DNA of 43,316 nucleotides, from contig CAIYYA010000293.1 of assembly GCA_903930255.1 (NCBI GenBank), forward strand, positions 1-43,316, written 5' to 3'. Shown here in pieces: positions 42,805-43,316 of the stretch. The DNA is from an uncultured beta proteobacterium. GTDB taxonomy: Bacteria; Pseudomonadota; Gammaproteobacteria; Burkholderiales; Burkholderiaceae_C. The position numbers and the translations under genes were made by a program. Within the stretch, counting starts at the first letter, position 1; every line of letters begins with the position of its first letter. The notes under the pieces are model-generated. The model was not told the origin of the DNA. It was given only the letters and a program-made list of their open reading frames with translations, and made no database searches.

Positions 42805-43316
42805 ATGAAAATTAAATTCGCAACGAGTCTTGCCTGTGTCGCTATTTTGGGCACTTTGAGTCCGCTGGCTCTCGCTCAAAACGTGGCCATCGTCAACGGC
42901 AAAGCTGTGCCACAAACCCGTGTAGAGGCTCTGAGCCAGCAAGTGGCTCGCTCAGGCCGTGCCATCACACCCGAAATTCAACGCCAGATCAAAGACGAGG
43001 TGATCAGCCGTGAGGTTTTCATTCAAGAAGCTCAAAAAATGGGGCTTGACACCTCTGAAGATTTCAAAAACCAGATGGAACTGGCACGTCAAACCATCTT
43101 GATCCGTGAACTGTTTGGCAATTATCAAAAGACCAATGGCGTCACAGATGCCGATGTGAAAGCCGAATACGACAAGTTTGTGGCTGCCAACCAAGGCAAG
43201 GAATACCGTGCCCGCCACATTTTGGTTGAAAAGGAAGCCGAGGCCAAAGCCATCATTGCACAACTGAAAAAGGGTGGCAAATTTGAAGACATTGCCAAGA
43301 AAGCAAGCAAAGATCC
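42805..43316 (+). CDS. PpiC/parvulin-type peptidyl-prolyl isomerase, truncated by window edge
   Basis: 170 codons are visible before the right edge. The ATG at 42805 opens a Sec signal peptide (MKIKFATSLACVAILGTLSP, cleaved after LALA), so the protein is periplasmic. NVAIVNGKAVPQTRVEALSQ, a helical segment (TPEIQRQIKDEVISREVFIQ) and the start of a parvulin domain (YRARHILVEKEAEAKAIIAQ, KKGGKFEDIAKKASKD) follow. This is the SurA/PrsA-like layout of a periplasmic folding factor that isomerises prolyl bonds. Gene order yciB-bolA-ppiC is, as I recall, typical of Comamonadaceae. Confidence 0.92.
   Translation, partial: MKIKFATSLACVAILGTLSPLALAQNVAIVNGKAVPQTRVEALSQQVARSGRAITPEIQRQIKDEVISREVFIQEAQKMGLDTSEDFKNQMELARQTILIRELFGNYQKTNGVTDADVKAEYDKFVAANQGKEYRARHILVEKEAEAKAIIAQLKKGGKFEDIAKKASKD

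Overview
The window looks like chromosome of a betaproteobacterium of the order Burkholderiales, most likely a Comamonadaceae member close to Rhodoferax or Polaromonas. This rests on recalled protein resemblance, gene order and repeat types; no search was run. Gene density is high, gaps are short, and no rRNA, tRNA, insertion sequence or CRISPR array was seen.

Layout. 1-5925: two tandem paralogous hybrid histidine kinases (PAS, HisKA, HATPase, two receivers, HPt); the first enters from the left edge. 5926-6083: a tandem array with a 7-nt period between convergent genes. 6079-9179: an OafA-type acyltransferase with SGNH domain, a small lipoprotein and rlmB, all on the minus strand. 9223-10013: a 133-bp palindromic repeat followed by a CcdAB toxin-antitoxin pair with a perfect 31-bp operator-like palindrome. 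10074-12434: a flavodoxin-like protein, a pirin and a divergent LysR regulator. 12473-16196: an FAD oxidoreductase, then gluQ, trmB and an RluA-type pseudouridine synthase. 16383-18896: an FtsX-family permease without an adjacent ATPase.

18975-31206 (minus strand) is a membrane-bound periplasmic formate dehydrogenase locus. In transcription order it holds a diguanylate cyclase, DUF3305, DUF3306, a 704-residue poly-ferredoxin, a TorD-type chaperone, a short Tat-signal protein, fdhA (catalytic), fdhB (Fe-S), a small lipoprotein, fdhC (cytochrome b), an Ala/Pro-rich secreted protein and fdhD. Electrons from periplasmic formate would pass FdhA to FdhB to FdhC and then to quinone. fdhA is split by one in-frame TAA; the codons after the stop still encode expected family sequence, so this is a nonsense allele, a sequencing error or, least likely, recoding.

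31257-43316: mrp (Fe-S carrier), a patatin, a second copy of the 133-bp repeat, a CBS protein, an O-acetylhomoserine sulfhydrylase, an alpha/beta hydrolase, a YihY/BrkB protein, DUF2069, an FAD-linked dehydrogenase, selO, and the overlapping run msrB-yciB-bolA followed by a PpiC-type isomerase cut by the right edge.

The most unusual signal is a short dispersed repeat (43-nt core, gap-free alignment). One copy is intergenic after the sulfhydrylase gene. Two others lie in frame inside the neighbouring genes gluQ and trmB, where each matches a stretch of extra residues compared with E. coli homologues. A weaker copy overlaps the signal-peptide codons of the small lipoprotein. This resembles protein-coding exaptation of a palindromic element, as described for Rickettsia palindromic elements.
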